From positions 248,001 to 312,000 of the forward strand of contig JAEURJ010000009.1 of assembly GCA_016789305.1 (NCBI GenBank): a stretch of 64,000 bases of DNA, written 5' to 3'. Numbering within the stretch: position 1 is the first letter of the stretch; every line of letters begins with the position of its first letter. Below are positions 60,678 to 64,000 of this stretch, piece after piece. A program made the position numbers and the translations under genes. The stretch is from Anaerolineales bacterium (GTDB lineage Bacteria; Chloroflexota; Anaerolineae; Anaerolineales; Villigracilaceae). The notes under the pieces were generated by a model, which worked only from the letters and a program-made list of their open reading frames with translations, was not told the DNA's origin and made no database searches.

Positions 60678-61469
60678 CTATAGGGTTCCCTTATACATGC
60701 CGCCATCCACATTTAACATCACACCAGTGATATACGAAGCCGCAGGCGAGACGAGGAATGCCGCCGCATTTGCAAACTCTTCGGGCTGACCCATCCTCCC
60801 CAACGGACTCAACGCCGCCTGCTTGCGCGCCTCCTCCTCGACCGAGGAACTGTTCGCGGTTGCCCGGGCAGACATCAACTCTGTGACACGTTCGGTCTCC
60901 GTCCAACCCGGCAAAATCGAATTGACACGAATCCCCTCCTTACCTAAATCCAGCGCAAGCGATTTGGTCAAGCCAACTGTCGCAGCGCGGATACTGTTCG
61001 AAAGTAGTAAATTCTCTATCGGTTGTTTCACTGATAAGGATGTCACCGTCAGCACACTTGCAGAATCAGATTTCCGCAAGAAGGGAAGCGCAGACTTGAT
61101 CAATCGCACATGCAGCATCAAACACAAGTCCACACCTTTTTGCCAGGCAGCTTCATCCAACGAATCTATCGTGCCGGGCGGAGGTCCACCCGCATTGGTG
61201 ATGAGAATATCCAATCCGCCAAATTCTTTAACGGCCTGTTGAATTAGTTTTTCAGGAACATCCGCCAGGCTGACATCACCGGCAAGGCCGATCACCTGCG
61301 CACCTGTTTCCTGGCTCATCTTCTCGGCAATATTATTTATTTTGGCTTCGTCACGTCCATTAATGGCTACGCGCGCGCCTTCCCTGGCAAGTGCATACGC
61401 CGCTGCGTAGCCCAACCCACGCGAGGAACCGGTAACAAGAATACGTTTGTTTTTGAGTTTGAGATCCAT
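60678..61469 (-). CDS. Short-chain dehydrogenase/reductase fold protein with altered catalytic residues
   Basis: 263 residues from ATG 61469 with AGGAG; an upstream GTG-type extension is unsupported. Rossmann motif TGSSRGLG, the NAGGPPPG strand, and the C-terminal GGMYKGT fit classical SDRs. At the expected YxxxK site the sequence is SNSIR, so Tyr is Ser and Lys is Arg, with TSLSVKQP before it. A group of FabG-like proteins shares this change. NAD(P) binding is likely but oxidoreductase activity is doubtful. First gene of the SDR, zinc-ribbon, murJ operon. Confidence 0.85.
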   Translation of the reverse strand: MDLKLKNKRILVTGSSRGLGYAAAYALAREGARVAINGRDEAKINNIAEKMSQETGAQVIGLAGDVSLADVPEKLIQQAVKEFGGLDILITNAGGPPPGTIDSLDEAAWQKGVDLCLMLHVRLIKSALPFLRKSDSASVLTVTSLSVKQPIENLLLSNSIRAATVGLTKSLALDLGKEGIRVNSILPGWTETERVTELMSARATANSSSVEEEARKQAALSPLGRMGQPEEFANAAAFLVSPAASYITGVMLNVDGGMYKGTL

Positions 61470-61608
61470 CTTTTCTCCTGTATTCAAAACACAAGTCATG
61501 ATTTTATCCGAGAACGATTAATCCTGCCGAAGCGTTGCTTGACCTGAAACCATGAAGGTGTAGAATCGCTCATATATCTTTGATACATCTTTCACGTCAG
61601 GGAAAAAA

Positions 61609-62043
61609 TTGACAAAAATCCTTCTGCGCCTTCCGCTTGAAACAGACCTGCCCATTTTATTTGAACAACAACTTGACCCCGAAGCTGTTGCAATGGCAGC
61701 CTTCCCGTCGAAGGATCGCGGGCCGTTCATGCTTCATTGGGAAAAGATCATGAAAGACAAAGCGGTGATCATTCGCATCATTTTATATAAAGGAAGAATC
61801 GCCGGTCATCTTATCTCCTGGAAACAGGAGTATCAACAGGAAGTTGGCTACTGGCTGGGAAAGGAATTCTGGGGCAAGGGAATTGCCAGTGCGGCATTAT
61901 CCGAGTTTCTAAAATTAATACCCATCCGCCCGCTGTATTCACATGTGGCACTTCATAACATTGCCTCGCGGCGGGTGTTGGAAAAATGCGGCTTCCTTAT
62001 CCTGGACGACCAAAATAAGGAATATCTTTTGAAATTAGCTTGA
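61609..62043 (+). CDS. GNAT family acetyltransferase (RimJ/RimL-like)
   Basis: 144 residues with a TTG start; CAGGGA lies six bases upstream. One acetyltransferase domain with VGYWLGKEFWGKGIASAAL, the RimJ/RimL-type acetyl-CoA loop, and the C-terminal HNIASRRVLEKCGF, typical of enzymes that acetylate protein N-termini or amino sugars. The substrate is not determinable. It diverges from the SDR gene and precedes the P1 peptidase by 19 bases. Confidence 0.85.
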   Translation: MTKILLRLPLETDLPILFEQQLDPEAVAMAAFPSKDRGPFMLHWEKIMKDKAVIIRIILYKGRIAGHLISWKQEYQQEVGYWLGKEFWGKGIASAALSEFLKLIPIRPLYSHVALHNIASRRVLEKCGFLILDDQNKEYLLKLA

Positions 62044-62062
62044 TCGGAATGGAAACAAAAAT

Positions 62063-63058
62063 ATGAAACTGCAAAACGCAATCACCGATGTGTACGGCAT
62101 TGAAGTGGGTCATGCGCAAAATGAAGAAGCCTTAACCGGCTGCACCGTCATTCTGTGCCGAAAAGGAGCGGTCGCCGGTGTGGATGTGCGCGGCGGCGCG
62201 CCCGGTACTCGCGAGACCGATCTGCTGAATCCCATCAACCTCGTCGAGAAAGTTCATGCCATTGTTTTGGCGGGCGGCTCCGCATTTGGGTTGGATGCAG
62301 CAAGCGGTGTGATGCATTATCTTGAAGAACATAAAATTGGATTCAACACCGGTGTGGCGAGAGTACCTATCGTCCCCTCTGCCATTTTGTATGACTTGAG
62401 CCTCGGTCGCGCGGACGTTCGGCCTGATTCAGCGATGGGAGCACAAGCCGCCGCCCTGGCAACTTCGAACCGGCCTGCAGAAGGAAACGTCGGCGCAGGA
62501 ACAGGCGCCTCCGTTGGCAAGATGTTCGGTGCCTCGCTGGCAATGAAGTCCGGGCTGGGCACCGCAAGCATGGACATCGGCGGAGGCGTGATCGTTGGTG
62601 CCATCGTCGCAGTCAATGCGTTTGGCGATGTGATCGATCCAGAGAAAAATGAAATCATCGCTGGCCTGCGCTCCGGGAGAGTAGGTCCGCTGCGGATCGG
62701 AAAGAAAGATGCGTTTGCAGATACACTGGAAATGATGAAGACGCCCGTTGGTCGCGGAGTCATGGGGCTTGCAAGCCGGGGCAATACCGTGATTGGAGCC
62801 ATCGCAACCAACGCAAAGCTGACGAAAGCGCAGGCCACGAAAGTCGCTCAAATGGCGCACGATGGTTTCGCGCGAACAATAAGACCTGCCCACACGATGT
62901 TGGATGGTGATGTGATCTTTGCATTATCGACCGGCACAAAAAAAGCGGATATTTCTGCCATTGGAGCATTCGCTGCCGAAGTGATGACACAGGCAATCAT
63001 CCGTGCCGTAAAAATGGCTGGTTCCGCCGGGGGATTACCCGGGTTGAACAAAACCTGA
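62063..63058 (+). CDS. P1 family (DmpA/S58) self-processing aminopeptidase
   Basis: 331 residues. N-terminal nucleophile-type hydrolase with GTRETDLL, LAGGSAFGLDAASGV and GNVGAGTGASVGK landmarks. Autocleavage is expected between Asn241 and Thr242 (RGNTVIGAIATNA), freeing Thr as nucleophile. Relatives include DmpA D-aminopeptidase/esterase, beta-peptidyl aminopeptidases and nylon-oligomer hydrolase NylC. The true substrate is unknown. No signal peptide. It may be co-transcribed with the GNAT gene. Confidence 0.88.
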   Translation: MKLQNAITDVYGIEVGHAQNEEALTGCTVILCRKGAVAGVDVRGGAPGTRETDLLNPINLVEKVHAIVLAGGSAFGLDAASGVMHYLEEHKIGFNTGVARVPIVPSAILYDLSLGRADVRPDSAMGAQAAALATSNRPAEGNVGAGTGASVGKMFGASLAMKSGLGTASMDIGGGVIVGAIVAVNAFGDVIDPEKNEIIAGLRSGRVGPLRIGKKDAFADTLEMMKTPVGRGVMGLASRGNTVIGAIATNAKLTKAQATKVAQMAHDGFARTIRPAHTMLDGDVIFALSTGTKKADISAIGAFAAEVMTQAIIRAVKMAGSAGGLPGLNKT

Positions 63059-63117
63059 TTCTTGCAGGTACAATTGCCTGTATCAGCGGATTTCATTTTT
63101 CTTTTTTGTGAGGTTTC

Positions 63118-64000
63118 ATGGCGAGTCTAAATAGCGCAATCCAGCTCATTCGTGAAGGGCGAAAGGATGAAGCTCGACAAATCCTCGAACCATTATTGAA
63201 AACCGAACCTGCGAATATCCAGGCATGGTTTTGGTATGTGGAGGCCTGCCCCACGCCTGAAATGCGTATTCAAGTTCTGGAAGTATGCTTGAAAATAAAT
63301 CCGGGGAATTCGCAGGTAATGCAGGCACTACAAACGTTGCGCAATCAACGACCTGCACAAAGCTCCTATACGCCGCCTCCACCGAAACCTGAGATACCGG
63401 AACCCTCACAACCCTCTTCATTGTATTCAGGATGGTATGAAGAGGATGAATCAAAGCCTACTTCACCTTCATCCAATGAACCCGTTTTCGTGGACAGTGC
63501 GCCAACGTACTCTCAATTTGATTCATACACCCCCACTCAGGGACAAAAAACAGGGAAACAAAAAAATGCATGGGAAGTGGATACCGGTTCCTATGTCGAC
63601 AATTCCCTGCTTTCAAAACCCAAGCCTGCGGCCAAATCCTATGCATTTTACGATGTGTGGATGACAGTTCTTGCCAGTTTTGATATTGAATCTTACGAAA
63701 ACGTCCTCAACGATCCCGAAGCCGGAGCGGGCCGTGGCTTTGAATGGATTGCCTACACTGGCATCATCAGCGGCCTGCTTGCGCCGTTCTCTTTGCTCAG
63801 TAATCCGCAATTTGCAGAAATCAGGAACACGGCAGAATTCAACAACTTATTTGGAAACATGGGCATGACTGCTTTGATGGTAGTCATGTCCCTAGCACTT
63901 GCACTGCTTACTCCCCTTTTTAGCGTAATTGGATTGGCGATCAGCGCGGGGATTCAAAATTTTTTCGCACTCATGTTTGGAGGCAAAGGATATTACGGAC
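63118..64000 (+). CDS. TPR-linker-Yip1 domain membrane protein, truncated by the window end
   Basis: The frame opens at ATG 63118 (GTGAGG upstream) and runs off the window, leaving 294 residues. An N-terminal TPR-like region (1-75; IREGRKDEARQILEPLL, NIQAWFWYVEAC) is followed by a Pro/Ser-rich linker (about 80-160). The start of a multi-helix Yip1-like domain comes next (FYDVWMTVLASFDIE; GAGRGFEWIAYTGIISGLL). Such proteins are frequent and uncharacterised in this phylum. Confidence 0.72.
   Translation, partial: MASLNSAIQLIREGRKDEARQILEPLLKTEPANIQAWFWYVEACPTPEMRIQVLEVCLKINPGNSQVMQALQTLRNQRPAQSSYTPPPPKPEIPEPSQPSSLYSGWYEEDESKPTSPSSNEPVFVDSAPTYSQFDSYTPTQGQKTGKQKNAWEVDTGSYVDNSLLSKPKPAAKSYAFYDVWMTVLASFDIESYENVLNDPEAGAGRGFEWIAYTGIISGLLAPFSLLSNPQFAEIRNTAEFNNLFGNMGMTALMVVMSLALALLTPLFSVIGLAISAGIQNFFALMFGGKGYYG

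Overview
The window most likely comes from a chromosome of a Chloroflexota bacterium, class Anaerolineae. This is inferred from gene content and no taxonomic search was run. Pointers are the CSLREA / choice-of-anchor Q / FIMAH surface protein, NGWY-repeat surface protein, Flp-type pilin, Pro/Thr-rich linkers followed by SH3 domains, several GT-C glycosyltransferases, a multi-GAF histidine kinase, a T-box thrS and moderate GC. I see no phage, IS element or CRISPR array. The window looks like ordinary core chromosome with some lineage-specific surface and signalling genes and two decayed gene fragments.

Layout. 0-4.2 kb: a 1333-residue surface protein with Ig-like repeats and an 11-residue-repeat helical tail, followed by a truncated small membrane protein. 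4.4-7.4 kb: DAG-kinase-like lipid kinase, anchored SH3 protein, DUF971 protein, GT87-like glycosyltransferase. 7.5-12.1 kb: metal-efflux locus, with a P2A ATPase behind a yybP-ykoY Mn2+ riboswitch and terminator, a GNAT enzyme and a TerC protein. 12.2-13.4 kb: CcmC-like orphan, decayed MFS fragment, Flp pilin. 13.6-17.5 kb: hutI, PAS-GGDEF cyclase, arginase and inositol-monophosphatase-family gene; the last three are tightly coupled. 17.5-20.3 kb: lipoprotein polysaccharide deacetylase, PIG-V-like mannosyltransferase and three tRNAs with divergent promoters. 20.3-23.3 kb: surE and the beta-helix surface protein. 23.5-26.4 kb: Fur-family regulator with a Ni/Co ECF-type transporter (cbiM-cbiQ-cbiO).

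26.5-32.5 kb: lipoprotein, FIST protein and a PDZ/7TM/4xGAF histidine kinase. 32.6-39.5 kb: phosphohexomutase, DUF389-SH3 protein, GT-C enzyme, PH-like membrane protein, membrane-anchored alpha/alpha-toroid protein. 39.5-45.5 kb: R3H AAA ATPase with a long leader, HtrA protease, then tmk, S51 peptidase, ClbS/DfsB protein and map. 45.6-54.9 kb: LOG-family protein, DnaJ/CbpA, lipoprotein HtrA, sulfite-oxidase-like protein, CASTOR/POLLUX-like channel, RlmD-type methyltransferase, small membrane protein, sortase, zinc-finger PP2C phosphatase. 55-57.3 kb: tRNA-Val, T-box leader and thrS. 57.4-64 kb: CopD-like and TPR membrane proteins, MurJ, zinc-ribbon protein, atypical SDR, GNAT, P1/DmpA peptidase and a truncated TPR-Yip1 protein.

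Cross-cutting observations. Many gene ends carry long near-perfect palindromic terminators. At least eight genes have a -10-like hexamer only 6-9 bases before the ATG and no Shine-Dalgarno, suggesting leaderless mRNAs, while their neighbours have good ribosome binding sites. Three metal-homeostasis units (riboswitch ATPase, TerC, Fur-CbiMQO) lie within about 19 kb. Cell-envelope functions (lipid carrier, glycosyltransferases, MurJ, sortase, proteases, surface proteins) dominate the remainder.
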